Of a stretch of DNA of 64,000 nt, positions 45,343 through 54,860 are shown one piece after another. The position numbers and the translations under genes were made by a program. Source of the DNA: Bacteroidia bacterium (GTDB lineage: Bacteria; Bacteroidota; Bacteroidia; 2-12-FULL-35-15); contig JAURXZ010000030.1 in the NCBI GenBank assembly GCA_030654175.1, positions 524,502 through 588,501 on the forward strand, written 5' to 3'. The first letter of the stretch is position 1. Each line of letters begins with the position of its first letter. Below the pieces are notes generated by a model, which did no database searches, was not told the DNA's origin, and saw only the letters and a program-made list of their open reading frames with translations.

Positions 45343-47403
45343 TTACTCTTCCTCTTCTTCTTCCTCTTCTGTTACTTTTTTCTGAGTTTTAGGAACTTCT
45401 TTCGGTGCATTCGGATTCACGTAATCCTTACGTAATACGGAGAACACGGTTCGTCTGTTCTTTTGATGACCCGCTTCTTTTTCTTCAGTAGTAGCCATTT
45501 TATTGATTTGAGCATCAGTGATCAACAAACGTTTTTCGCCATATCCTTTTGGAACCATTCGTTCTGCAGGAATTCCTTTTGAAACTAAATAATCAAAACA
45601 TGATTTAGCACGTGCTTCAGATAATTTAAGATTGTCTGCATCACCACCTCGTGAATCGGTATGAGCACTTAACTCAATAAGGAATGTTGGGTTGTCAATT
45701 AAAGTCTGGTACAAAAAGTTTAATGAATCCTGAGATTCAGGACGCAAAGATGACTGACCTAAATCGTACAATACATCCGGGAAGCGGATCTCTTTCTCGA
45801 TAGGAACTAAAGAAAAACTTACCCCTTTAAATATTTTTGCATCTTCAACTCCAACAGTAGTCACTTTGGCTTTTGCTGAACTGTTCACAAAACCGTTTGG
45901 TGCATTTTTAGATACGATATCATTACCAACCTGTGTGGTGATCACATAGGAAGTGTTAGGGTTTACGAAACGTGCATTTCCGTTTGCAGCAAATACATAC
46001 TTTCCATCTGCATCTGTCTTTGTTTCAACAGAGGAACCATCCGATCCTAATAACTTAACAGTTACACCCGGAATGGGCTCTTTAGATTTAGCATCGTTTA
46101 CAGTACCTGTAATTGAAAACAATAATGGTGGCAATACAAAAGACCAGATATCATCAGAACCTTTTGTTCCTTCACGATTAGATGAGAAATAACCTCTTTC
46201 TTTAGCACCTTCAAAAATAATTCCGAAATCATCACCGGCTGAGTTGATAGGGTATTTCAAATTGGTTACATTGGCCCATTCGCCTTTTCCTTTTTTCTCT
46301 CCTCTGAAAACATCCAAACTTCCCATACCTAAATGCCCGTCTGAAGAGAAGTATAACGTACCGTCATCGTGAAGATACGGAAACACATCATTACCTGCTG
46401 TATTGATCTCTGCTCCTAAATTTACAGGCTGACTCCATTTTTTGGCTTTCTTATCATAATTAGATACCCAGATATCATTTCCTCCTTGTCCACCGGCCAT
46501 GTCAGATGAAAAAAGCAAGGTTGCTCCTCCAAAAGAGATGGACGGGGAAGCGAATTTGTTTGAATCGTTGCAAAACCAGAATTTTTCAGGCTCACCCCAA
46601 ACATTTCCTTTTTTAATTGAAAACCACAACTGATTTAATGAATTTTTGTTTTTTTCAGCCAAACAACGGGTAAATACTAACAAATCCCCTTTTCTGGTCA
46701 TAGAAGTTAAACCTTCATTGTCATTTGTATTAACAGGACCCGGTAATGGAGCCGGAGTGCTCCACCTACCGTTTTTATCCATTTGAGTTTCAAAAATATC
46801 ACTATAAAATTCACCAAGAGAACCATCAAAAGCACCGCCTGTAACACCGGGACGCATAGAAGTGAAATATAATTTATTGTATTTTTTATCAGCATAAGTA
46901 GGACAAAAATCCGGATCTTTGCTGTTTATCAATGTCATGTTCTCAACTTTGTAACGAGTAGGATGATCTTTCCATTTGGTTGCCAGTTCACATGATTTGA
47001 TACCGTTTTCACCTCTTGGATCAGAAGGTGCTTCTGTTTGATAATTGGTATATTCAATTAATGCTTCGTTATATTTTTCCTGCGCTTTTTTTGCATCTGC
47101 CAAATATAATTTTGCTAAAGGATTGGTATAATTAGCTTTAATTGCTTTTACGTACCACGCTTCCGCCTGCTTGTTATCACCTGTTAATCTGTAACATTCC
47201 GCTATTGTGAAAATAATAACAGCTTTGTCTTCTTTTTTCTTGGCTTTTGTATAGGCTTTTTTGTAAAGCTCTATTGCATTAAAATACTGCCTGTTTTGGA
47301 ATGCGGCATCAGCGTCAATAGAAAAGTTTTTCTGGGCCATTACGTTTGACGAAAACGCTAGAGTCACAACGAATGCAACAAATAATTTTGAAATTCTATT
47401 CAT
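45343..47403 (-). CDS. PorE-like OmpA-family protein (TPR, PD40 propeller, CarboxypepD_reg-like, OmpA)
   Basis: The 686-residue protein has a signal peptide (ends NVMAQ), TPR helices (about 25-130, ending AIKANYTNPLAKLYLADAKKA), a PD40 beta-propeller (about 150-420), a carboxypeptidase-regulatory-like domain (about 430-510, SKEPIPGVTVKLL) and a C-terminal OmpA peptidoglycan-binding domain (IELSAHTDSRGGDADNLKLSEARA). This domain order is that of PorE, a T9SS component linking the outer-membrane machinery to peptidoglycan. Unlike classical PorE no lipobox is evident, and the C-terminus ends in a run of eight glutamates. Related paralogues with the same order exist, so the specific PorE call is tentative. 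Confidence 0.85.
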   Translation of the reverse strand: MNRISKLFVAFVVTLAFSSNVMAQKNFSIDADAAFQNRQYFNAIELYKKAYTKAKKKEDKAVIIFTIAECYRLTGDNKQAEAWYVKAIKANYTNPLAKLYLADAKKAQEKYNEALIEYTNYQTEAPSDPRGENGIKSCELATKWKDHPTRYKVENMTLINSKDPDFCPTYADKKYNKLYFTSMRPGVTGGAFDGSLGEFYSDIFETQMDKNGRWSTPAPLPGPVNTNDNEGLTSMTRKGDLLVFTRCLAEKNKNSLNQLWFSIKKGNVWGEPEKFWFCNDSNKFASPSISFGGATLLFSSDMAGGQGGNDIWVSNYDKKAKKWSQPVNLGAEINTAGNDVFPYLHDDGTLYFSSDGHLGMGSLDVFRGEKKGKGEWANVTNLKYPINSAGDDFGIIFEGAKERGYFSSNREGTKGSDDIWSFVLPPLLFSITGTVNDAKSKEPIPGVTVKLLGSDGSSVETKTDADGKYVFAANGNARFVNPNTSYVITTQVGNDIVSKNAPNGFVNSSAKAKVTTVGVEDAKIFKGVSFSLVPIEKEIRFPDVLYDLGQSSLRPESQDSLNFLYQTLIDNPTFLIELSAHTDSRGGDADNLKLSEARAKSCFDYLVSKGIPAERMVPKGYGEKRLLITDAQINKMATTEEKEAGHQKNRRTVFSVLRKDYVNPNAPKEVPKTQKKVTEEEEEEEE

Positions 47404-47563
47404 ATCAATTTTTAGATTTATCTATTTTAAGAGTGCTAAATTAAATAAATAATTGGAACAACAAAACTATTTTGCTCCATTATTTATTTAGCCTAAAGCC
47501 AAAAATTTGTAAAATACCAATCGAAACATTTGTTTGTCAAGGTATTTCACTCATTAAAACCAA

Positions 47564-49753
47564 CTATTTTGTAAACAACAATTCTCTGTATTTTGGCAAA
47601 GGCCAGCTTTCGTCATCAATAAGTAATTCCAATTTATCGACATGATAACGAATTACATCGAAAAAGCATTTCACTTTTTCGCAATAATCGATAGCTTGTT
47701 TTTTAGCATCCGTAATTACATTTGCTGCTTTTCGAGCCTCTATCATTTGGTCTACCTTGGTTTTAATGGTATTGATATGTTCTGAAATTTCCAGGATCAT
47801 TCCCAACTGAATTTGGCCGGCTTTTTTAAAGTCTGCCTCATTCATTATATCTTTTAGCCCTTTTACGTTTTCAATTAACGAACTTTGGTATTTAATGGCA
47901 GTAGGAATGATATGGCTCATAGCTAAATCAGCCATTACACGCGATTCGATCTGGATCTTTTTAGTGTAGGTCTCCAAATAAATATCGTGACGGGCATGTT
48001 GCTCGCGTTCTGTTAAAATACTGTGACGCTCAAACAGTTCCATCGTTTGCTTGGAAACAAAAGCACTTAACGCAAGTGGCGTAGTTTTAATGTTTGAAAG
48101 GCCTCTTTTAGCCGCTTCTTTCACCCACTCTTCACCATAACCGTTTCCTTCAAAACGGATCTTTTTCGACTCAACAATATATTTCCGAAGGATTTGAAAT
48201 ATCGCTTCGTCCTTATCCACATTTTTGGAGATCAATGCGTCCACATCATTTTTAAATTGGATCAACTGATCGCCTACAATAGCATTCAACACTATCATTG
48301 GACCTGCACAATTTGCAGATGATCCAACGGCACGGAACTCAAATTTATTCCCTGTAAATGCAAAAGGGGATGTTCTGTTACGGTCAGTATTGTCTAATAA
48401 GATATCAGGAATTTTCCCAACACCCAATTTTAGAGCTGTTTTTTCGTCAGGGCTCATTTTCCCTGATTTTACTTTGGTTTCCAACTCATCCAGCACATTT
48501 GAAAGCTGAGTTCCAAGGAAAACAGACATGATAGCAGGAGGCGCCTCATTAGCACCCAAACGATGATCGTTGTTTGCTGAAGCGATAGCGGCACGCATCA
48601 GATCTGCATTATCATGAACAGCCTTAACTGTGTTTATAAAGAAAGTTAAAAACTGTAAATTGGTTTTAGGAGTTTTTCCGGGGCTTAATAAATTTTTGCC
48701 TGTATTGGTGCTCATACTCCAGTTATTGTGTTTACCGCTGCCATTAACACCTGCATAAGGTTTTTCATGCAACAGAACGCAGAAATTATGTCGTCTTGCA
48801 ATTTTCTCCATCACATCCATCAATAACTGGTTGTGATCCACTGCTAAGTTACATTCTTCAAAAACAGGGGCACATTCAAATTGGTTTGGAGCCACCTCAT
48901 TGTGACGTGTTTTGATAGGAATACCCAGTTTTAATGATTCAATTTCAAAATCCCGCATAAAAGCTGTTGCGCGCTCAGGGATAGAACCAAAGTAGTGATC
49001 TTCAAGCTGTTGCCCTTTTGCTGGAGCATGTCCGAAAAGAGTGCGGCCTGTCATCGACAAATCTGGGCGGGCATTGTATAACGCTTCATCCACCAAAAAA
49101 TATTCCTGTTCCCAACCTAAGGTAACATTCACCTTGGTTACATTTTTATCGAAATACTGACACACATCAACAGCTGCTTTATCTAACAAATGCAATGTTT
49201 TTAATAAAGGAGTTTTAAAATCGAGTGCTTCACCGGTGTAGGATACAAAAATGGTTGGGATACATAATGTTTTACTTATCACAAATGCAGGTGATGTTGG
49301 ATCCCAGGCTGTATAGCCTCTTGCTTCAAATGTGTTACGGATACCACCATTCGGGAAGCTGGATGCATCGGATTCCTGCTGAACCAACTGACTGCCTCCA
49401 AAACGTTCAATAGCACGGCCACCTTCTGTAGGCTCAAAAAAAGCATCATGCTTTTCAGCAGTTGTACCTGTTAATGGCTGGAACCAGTGTGTATAATGTG
49501 TCGCGCCTTTTGAGTTTGCCCACGCTTTCATGGATGCTGCCACCTGATCGGCCATTTTGCGGTCGATTCGTGAACCCTGCTCAATGGCAGACATAACACT
49601 ATTAAATGCTTCTTCCGATAAATACTCACGCATGGCATCAATACCAAATACGTTCTCTCCAAAAAATTCAGATACTTTATTACTTGGTAAAGTAACTTCT
49701 ACCGGGGTTCTCGAAAGAACGGTCTCTAATGCTTTAAATCTGTGAAATGCCAT
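47564..49753 (-). CDS. glnN: Glutamine synthetase type III
   Basis: The 729-residue protein has the GSIII layout: an N-terminal region with ENVFGIDAMREYLS, the catalytic set GWEQEYFLVDE, HNEVAPNQFECAP, GVNGSGKHNNWSMSTNTG (nucleotide and glutamate sites), and ending in the GSIII C-terminal segment (PKYRELLFTK). It makes glutamine from glutamate, ammonia and ATP, and is the usual form in Bacteroidota, assembling into dodecamers. It lacks the adenylylation site of GSI. The promoter could not be fixed; a large repeat-containing gap lies upstream. Confidence 0.96.
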   Translation of the reverse strand: MAFHRFKALETVLSRTPVEVTLPSNKVSEFFGENVFGIDAMREYLSEEAFNSVMSAIEQGSRIDRKMADQVAASMKAWANSKGATHYTHWFQPLTGTTAEKHDAFFEPTEGGRAIERFGGSQLVQQESDASSFPNGGIRNTFEARGYTAWDPTSPAFVISKTLCIPTIFVSYTGEALDFKTPLLKTLHLLDKAAVDVCQYFDKNVTKVNVTLGWEQEYFLVDEALYNARPDLSMTGRTLFGHAPAKGQQLEDHYFGSIPERATAFMRDFEIESLKLGIPIKTRHNEVAPNQFECAPVFEECNLAVDHNQLLMDVMEKIARRHNFCVLLHEKPYAGVNGSGKHNNWSMSTNTGKNLLSPGKTPKTNLQFLTFFINTVKAVHDNADLMRAAIASANNDHRLGANEAPPAIMSVFLGTQLSNVLDELETKVKSGKMSPDEKTALKLGVGKIPDILLDNTDRNRTSPFAFTGNKFEFRAVGSSANCAGPMIVLNAIVGDQLIQFKNDVDALISKNVDKDEAIFQILRKYIVESKKIRFEGNGYGEEWVKEAAKRGLSNIKTTPLALSAFVSKQTMELFERHSILTEREQHARHDIYLETYTKKIQIESRVMADLAMSHIIPTAIKYQSSLIENVKGLKDIMNEADFKKAGQIQLGMILEISEHINTIKTKVDQMIEARKAANVITDAKKQAIDYCEKVKCFFDVIRYHVDKLELLIDDESWPLPKYRELLFTK

Positions 49754-49811
49754 TTTTTATTGGGTTTTGAATTTTAATATGTGTTTGGTTTCTTATTATT
49801 TAATTTTATTT

Positions 49812-49935
49812 GGGCGTTTACATTTTTACCTCACCTCCTCAGGGACGTGAGGTAAAAATGGCCGGGCTTTCCGTTTCAATCTTCCTTACCCGCTAAACAG
49901 CGGTAAGGAAGGATTTCCACTGCAATCCCTAACGC
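49812..49935 (+). repeat. Double-hairpin dispersed repeat, copy 4
   Basis: GGGCGTTT - CATTTTTACCTCAC..GTGAGGTAAAAATG hairpin - GCCGGGCTTTCCGTTTCAATC - CTTACCCGCTAAACAGCGGTAAG hairpin - GGATTTCCACTGCAATCC - CTAACGC. It is the copy nearest the glnN start. Confidence 0.88.
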
Positions 49936-50349
49936 AAAAAAGAAAAATGGAAATGAACGAATTCTTAACTTAATTTTTTCAGGGGCAAAAGTATAAAAAA
50001 AGGCAAAAACCAGCAAAAAATATTGATATTTTTATTAACACCCCCTATAAAACCACAAAAACGTCAAAAAAAAGTATAAAAACACACAACCACCCCCTAT
50101 TTTTGTCGAATAAAATTAAAAAACTTCATTTCTTTGTTTTTTTAGCCTCTTATGGGGATTAATTTTTCAGTCTCAATTATCCCCCTTCGTTAAAAATAAA
50201 AATCTTTTTGAAGATGACCGCGTGTAACGTTCATTCCGAATCACGCTTTTAGGTATGAAGCAATCACACATTAACTAAGTAATGATTGTTTAAGTGGCAA
50301 AAACTCTCTTGCAATGACGGAAACGATCAAATTTGTCGGTACTACCCTT

Positions 50350-50444
50350 GCTTTCGGGCTTTGCGCTGCAATCTTCCCTTCCAAGTATGGAAGGGAAGAT
50401 TGCAGCGCAAAGCCCGACCTTTCCTTTTAGAAAGGAAACGCCCC
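50350..50444 (-). repeat. Double-hairpin dispersed repeat, copy 5 (chimeric, perfect palindrome)
   Basis: The half with hairpin 1 is normal, but the part beyond hairpin 2 is replaced by an inverted copy of CGGGCTTTGCGCTGCAATC. That yields a perfect 29-bp palindrome (50355-50383 with 50388-50416, 4-nt loop). The other end (GGGGCGTTTCC read on the minus strand) is at 50434-50444. Confidence 0.85.
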
Positions 50445-50592
50445 AATAGATATCCTTCCCACCAATTACTTTGTCACATCATTTTAAACCCAGAATATAA
50501 ACAATGAAAAATCCATTTTAACATAATGGCTAAAACATTCGACAAAAAACATTGGCGTCTTAAGATTTATTTTTTTAGATTTGTCGGCAGTT

Positions 50593-50600
50593 TAGCTTTG
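50593..50600 (+). promoter_or_regulatory. Putative -7 box of the Ig-like T9SS gene
   Basis: TAGCTTTG matches TAnnTTTG, about 85 nt upstream of the ATG at 50690. No well-spaced -33 element is visible. Confidence 0.4.
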
Positions 50601-50689
50601 TCTTATAAAACAATCTCCAAATAATTGTCGGGATTAAAACCTGTTAATAAGCTGCCTTTTAAAACATTTACACATATAAATTTCCAAAC

Positions 50690-52291
50690 ATGCTAAAAAA
50701 CATTACTTCTAAATTTCAAGTATCAAATTGTAAGTGGGTATTTCCATTCATACTATTTTTCGTTGCAGGCTTTCAGCAGATGCAAGCGCAAGATATGGGT
50801 GTTACTGCTTTAGTTGCTCCAATCACCCCAATGTGTGCAGCAAACAACCAATCGGTTGTTGTAAAAATAAAGAACTTTGACGCTGGTACAATAGATTACA
50901 ATGTGGATACAGTTGTTGTAACCGTTGAAATTACCGGTGCAAGTACACAAACATTCACTGATACATTATATGCAGGAACTCTTGCTTTCGATTCGACACA
51001 AAATGTTACTGTAACAGCATTATGTGATTTAAGCACTGTTGGCACCCACATATTCAAGGTATATACTTCTGTTTTATCGAGTGATGCAAGCGGCCTTAAC
51101 GATACATTAGCTTTAGCAAACATTGTTGTAAATGTTGTACCGGCTACTCCAACCATCACAGCTTATGGACCAATAACCTTTTGTGAAGGAGACAGCGTAC
51201 TTTTAGTTTCCAGTAGTGCAACAGCAAATGCATGGACAGGCGGATCATCGGACGATTCACTTTATGTTTTAACATCCGGCCCTTATTCAGTAACAGTATC
51301 AAACGGAAGTTGTTCTGCAACATCAACAATTACTACTGTTACTGCAAATCCATACCCTGCTGTTCCTACCATTGCTGTATATGACACCACCGTTTTTTGT
51401 ATGGGTGATAGCGCCATATTGGTTTCGAGCAGTGCCACCGGAAATTTATGGACAGGCGGATCAACAAACGATTCACTTACTGTTTATGCATCAGGTCCTT
51501 ACACAGTTACCGTAACAAGTACAGGTTGCTCTTCAACATCTGATACCACAACAATAACAGTAAACCCATATCCTGCAATTCCAACTATCACTACTTCCGA
51601 TACTGTTGTATTCTGCACGGGCAGCAGTGTAATTTTATATTCCAGCAGCGCTATTGGTAATTCATGGACAGGTGGTAGTACAGCCGATTCCATTATTGTT
51701 GCAACAAGTGGCCCTTATAATGTTACAGTAACTATAGCCGGTTGCTCTTCCGTTTCTGCCGATACAACAGTTACTGTAAATCCACTACCTACTGTAACCT
51801 TAGCTCCTTTTACCACTAATCCATGTTCGGATGATGCTCCATTTGCTTTAACTGGTGGTTTACCTGCAGGTGGAACTTATTCAGGTATAGGTGTTACCGC
51901 TGGCACCACATTTAACCCGGGAAGCGCAGGAGCTGTTCAGGGGATCACTTATACTTATGTAGATCCTAATGGCTGTGCAAACTCTGCATCCAGCAATATG
52001 ACCGTTGTTTTTTGTACCGGAATTGAGGAATATACTTCGGAAGGTGTAAGTGTTTACCCAAATCCAACAACCACCGGAATCTTTAATATTGCTGTCAGAA
52101 ATGCAGGCTCAACTGAAATGATGATCAGCGTTGTGGATATACAAGGAAAAGAAGTATACAACGCTTTGGAAAAAAACATTTCGGCTGATTACAATAAACA
52201 AATTAATATCATGCACCTTTCAAAAGGCATCTACTACATTAAATTAAGTACGGATGCTGATGTAAAAATTCAAAAATTGATTGTTGAATAA
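50690..52291 (+). CDS. Secreted repeat protein with three Ig-like modules and T9SS sorting domain
   Basis: The 533-residue product has a signal peptide (ends MQAQ), an N-terminal CARDB-like beta domain (about 35-148, SVVVKIKNF), then three tandem 72-residue Ig-like modules (about 151-366). Each has SSSAT/IxNxWTGGS and SGPYxVTV and two cysteines. A short cysteine-bearing domain and a C-terminal type A T9SS domain (GVSVYPNPTTTGIF to IYYIKL) follow. The modules likely provide adhesive length. The gene stands alone with a perfect hairpin 18 bp after its stop. Confidence 0.88.
   Translation: MLKNITSKFQVSNCKWVFPFILFFVAGFQQMQAQDMGVTALVAPITPMCAANNQSVVVKIKNFDAGTIDYNVDTVVVTVEITGASTQTFTDTLYAGTLAFDSTQNVTVTALCDLSTVGTHIFKVYTSVLSSDASGLNDTLALANIVVNVVPATPTITAYGPITFCEGDSVLLVSSSATANAWTGGSSDDSLYVLTSGPYSVTVSNGSCSATSTITTVTANPYPAVPTIAVYDTTVFCMGDSAILVSSSATGNLWTGGSTNDSLTVYASGPYTVTVTSTGCSSTSDTTTITVNPYPAIPTITTSDTVVFCTGSSVILYSSSAIGNSWTGGSTADSIIVATSGPYNVTVTIAGCSSVSADTTVTVNPLPTVTLAPFTTNPCSDDAPFALTGGLPAGGTYSGIGVTAGTTFNPGSAGAVQGITYTYVDPNGCANSASSNMTVVFCTGIEEYTSEGVSVYPNPTTTGIFNIAVRNAGSTEMMISVVDIQGKEVYNALEKNISADYNKQINIMHLSKGIYYIKLSTDADVKIQKLIVE
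51140..51787 (+). repeat. Three tandem 216-bp coding repeats
   Basis: The units at 51140-51355, 51356-51571 and 51572-51787 each encode 72 residues starting P-A/T-x-PTI and ending in VTxNP. Exact unit length with diverged sequence indicates duplication under selection for register. Confidence 0.85.
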
Positions 52292-52308
52292 TCAGTAAAT
52301 GTTGTTCG

Positions 52309-52352
52309 GAATTTATGTGTACAATTTGCATGAAAATTGTACACATAAATTC
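52309..52352. repeat. Perfect 19-bp hairpin after the Ig-like T9SS gene
   Basis: GAATTTATGTGTACAATTT (52309-52327) and its exact complement (52334-52352) enclose a 6-nt loop. No T-run follows, so it may stabilise mRNA or be a repeat rather than a classical terminator. Confidence 0.78.
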
Positions 52353-52530
52353 ATGATCTATCCGATTGGGAAGGAAGGGTAGCTTTTTTAATAATACTCC
52401 TCCTCTCTTTCTCTTATGAGAGAACTCCTTTCTCAATCATTGAATAAACCTTTATAATAAGAGCCCCATTAGAAATCTGTGACAATTTTTTTTGAAGAAA
52501 ATAATTATTAAAAAAACAAAACAATATCAA

Positions 52531-53859
52531 ATGAATAACAACACCTTATCCTGTAATAACGGCAGTTTTCAAAAATCATCTGCCATTTTCAAAAAAATGC
52601 TTTTAGCATTGGTTTTACTTGCATATCCTGCTTTAAATACTGTTTTTGCTCAAATAGCTGTTACCGCCCCGTCATTAACTTTGGCCGCTTGTCCGTCATT
52701 TCCAACAAGCCCGGGCACATTAGGAAACCTTGTGGTCACAGAAACAGCTGCAGGTGATATCTCCGGATCAGGAACCGTGATTCTTACAGCTCCGACTAAT
52801 TTCGAGTTTACTTCGGCTGGCACCGCAACAGCAACAGGTACTGAAATAAACGGAATTTCAATAGTTCTTACCAACGCAACTACACTCACCCTAACCTACA
52901 CAGTAAGCAGCCTTACCGAAATAAACGCTTTAACATTGAGTGGTATTCAGGTAATTGGAATAAATGCAGCTACTCCTGCAAGTAATATTACACATTCAGG
53001 AGGAACTGCAACATTTAACCAAAACGTAAATGTTGCTATTCACGCAGTACTTACTTCTACATTAAGTCCGGTTTTAAGCAGCGGTTTAACCCCTCCATCA
53101 GTATGTAGCGGCACAGCATTTAGTTATACCCCTACAAGCGTAGCTGTGGGGGCAACTTTTGCATGGACAAGACCGGTAGTAGTTGGCATAAGCAACCCGG
53201 CAGGCAGTGGTACAGACAACCCGAATGAAACGCTTTCCAATTCAACATCCGGTTCGGTTTTCGCAATCTATATTTATACCGTTACTGCCGATGGCTGCAC
53301 CAACCCCGATACCGACAGTGTAATTGTAGAAATAAATGCTTTTTCTATTTCCAGTACATCTGCAACAGCTAATCCAAATCCGGTTATATCAGGTGATTCC
53401 ACCCTATTAAGTGCAACTGGAGGCTCACTTGGGACAGGCGCTTCATACAATTGGTATTCAGGTGCTTGTGGCGGAACACTTATAGGGACAGGTAGTTCTA
53501 TTTATGTAACTCCGACCAGTGTTGCTACTTATTTTGTAAGGGCTGAAGGTACATGTAATACAACGTCATGCACCTCCGTTACTGTAAATCTAACTTCCGG
53601 AATTTCAGAAAAAAATATTGCTTCAGGCGTTACTATTTTTCCAAACCCATTTACCTCTCAAACCACAGTTTCATTTACTAAAGAAATAAAAAATGCAACA
53701 ATAAAAATGATCGATGTATTGGGCAAAGAGGTTAAAAGCATTGAGTTTTCAGGAACTCAGTTAATGATCAGAAAAGGAGAATTGAACGCTGGGGTTTATT
53801 TTATTCAGGTTGTTTTAGAAAAAGAACTGATCGCTCACCAAAAAGTGGTGATTCAATAG
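52531..53859 (+). CDS. Secreted protein with T9SS sorting domain and Ig-like domains
   Basis: From the ATG at 52531 the product is 442 residues; a TTG at 52492 gives a longer reading with a charged leader before the signal, less likely. A signal peptide ends near VFAQ. Two beta-rich domains follow: residues about 45-190 resemble a haemagglutinin-like passenger (ILTAPTNFEFTSAGTATATG), and about 190-345 have PKD/Ig-like features with Cys pairs (GGSLGTGASYNWYSGACGG). The C-terminal type A T9SS domain is ASGVTIFPNPFTSQTTV to GVYFIQVVLEK. It is likely a surface protein; no enzyme domain was recognised. Confidence 0.82.
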   Translation: MNNNTLSCNNGSFQKSSAIFKKMLLALVLLAYPALNTVFAQIAVTAPSLTLAACPSFPTSPGTLGNLVVTETAAGDISGSGTVILTAPTNFEFTSAGTATATGTEINGISIVLTNATTLTLTYTVSSLTEINALTLSGIQVIGINAATPASNITHSGGTATFNQNVNVAIHAVLTSTLSPVLSSGLTPPSVCSGTAFSYTPTSVAVGATFAWTRPVVVGISNPAGSGTDNPNETLSNSTSGSVFAIYIYTVTADGCTNPDTDSVIVEINAFSISSTSATANPNPVISGDSTLLSATGGSLGTGASYNWYSGACGGTLIGTGSSIYVTPTSVATYFVRAEGTCNTTSCTSVTVNLTSGISEKNIASGVTIFPNPFTSQTTVSFTKEIKNATIKMIDVLGKEVKSIEFSGTQLMIRKGELNAGVYFIQVVLEKELIAHQKVVIQ

Positions 53860-54393
53860 AAAATTTACAATTAAGCATCTTTCCACTTAGGTATTTTAAT
53901 GGCTAACACAAGGGGTAATAACCAAACCCTTTGTTTGGCAGTTGACCGTTGAAAAAAAATCTTTAATTTTTCTTTCAGTAGAGCTATGCATCACATTTAA
54001 TGTGCCTGCACCCACCAGAATTCCGTTTTTTTTAGGAATATCAAACCGCTAACAAGATGATTAACTGATGTTATACCCGGCACTTGTTACAAATTAATCC
54101 AATAGTTATATTTTTAAAGGCAGTTAAACTTAACAGGTTTTGAAAACCTGTCAGGTTTCTTATCTTTTAATTTAATATAATAAAACATAGTTAGAAAGAT
54201 CCTACTTACTAACCAATGCTATCGGGCAATTTAAAGAAAAAAAAATAAAACTGTATCTTTTCAAAAAAACTACATTATGAGGTTAAATCGCAGGAATTGA
54301 GAACTGCAAAATTGGAATCCAGAAACCAATAAAAAAAACGGGGCGACACTGAAAAGCCTTAAGAGTAGGAACGAAAATTAAAATTATCTAAAA
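53860..54393. other. Intergenic region with a short palindrome
   Basis: This 534-bp gap contains ACAGGTTTT-G-AAAACCTGT (54133-54151), a shortened relative of the purM-adjacent palindrome, and otherwise AT-rich DNA. No open frame with a coding appearance and no RNA gene was recognised. Confidence 0.5.
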
Positions 54394-54816
54394 ATGAAAA
54401 AAATAATTCTAACACCAGTTCTGCTTACAATGATAAGTACAACTCTAACATTTGGACAAACAAAGGTAAATTCGGATAATATTCCAAATGTGACCTTTTG
54501 TAATGCGGCACATGAAAATGATACAATTAGATATTCCGATCTTGTTAAGTGTGTTGAAATCACACAACCTTACAAAGAATTGAAGATCAAATCTTTTACA
54601 GTAAGTTTTTTATTCCCACCTGCTGACGGCAAAGGAGAAGCATTGTTTCTGGACTATTCAAATACAGGCGGTAAATTAAGTGAACAGATTTTGGATGTTT
54701 TTAAAACTCTTGAAGCAAAAAAAGTAAAAAAGATTTTAATTGAACAAGTTGTGATACTTGATGCAGATGGAAAAACAGAAAGAAAAATGAAAGGAACTGT
54801 TGTAAATTTAATGTAA
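54394..54816 (+). CDS. Small exported protein, possibly related to the GldM C-terminal domain
   Basis: The 140-residue product has a signal peptide (MKKIILTPVLLTMISTTLTFGQ). The rest reads like a single beta domain: VEITQPYKELKIKSFTVSF, SEQILDVFKTLEAKKVKKILIEQVVILDADGKTER. The end resembles the GldM-type beta domain pattern (..ILDADGKTERKMKG), but similarity is weak. It has two cysteines near residues 31 and 52. Periplasmic or secreted. It is followed by a strong terminator at 54951-54998. Function unknown. Confidence 0.7.
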   Translation: MKKIILTPVLLTMISTTLTFGQTKVNSDNIPNVTFCNAAHENDTIRYSDLVKCVEITQPYKELKIKSFTVSFLFPPADGKGEALFLDYSNTGGKLSEQILDVFKTLEAKKVKKILIEQVVILDADGKTERKMKGTVVNLM

Positions 54817-54860
54817 CAATGAATAACTATGATGCCGATCCTCGAGGTATCAGTGTACTA

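Larger units (their letters stand above)
49754..50689. other. 936-bp intergenic region with two double-hairpin repeats
   Basis: This gap between divergent genes holds repeat copies 4 (49812-49935) and 5 (50350-50444), an AT-rich stretch with CCCCCTAT words, and CGTTCATTCCGAATC near 50228. A plus-strand TAGCTTTG box at 50593-50600 is the likely -7 of the downstream T9SS gene. I see no protein or RNA gene. Confidence 0.6.
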
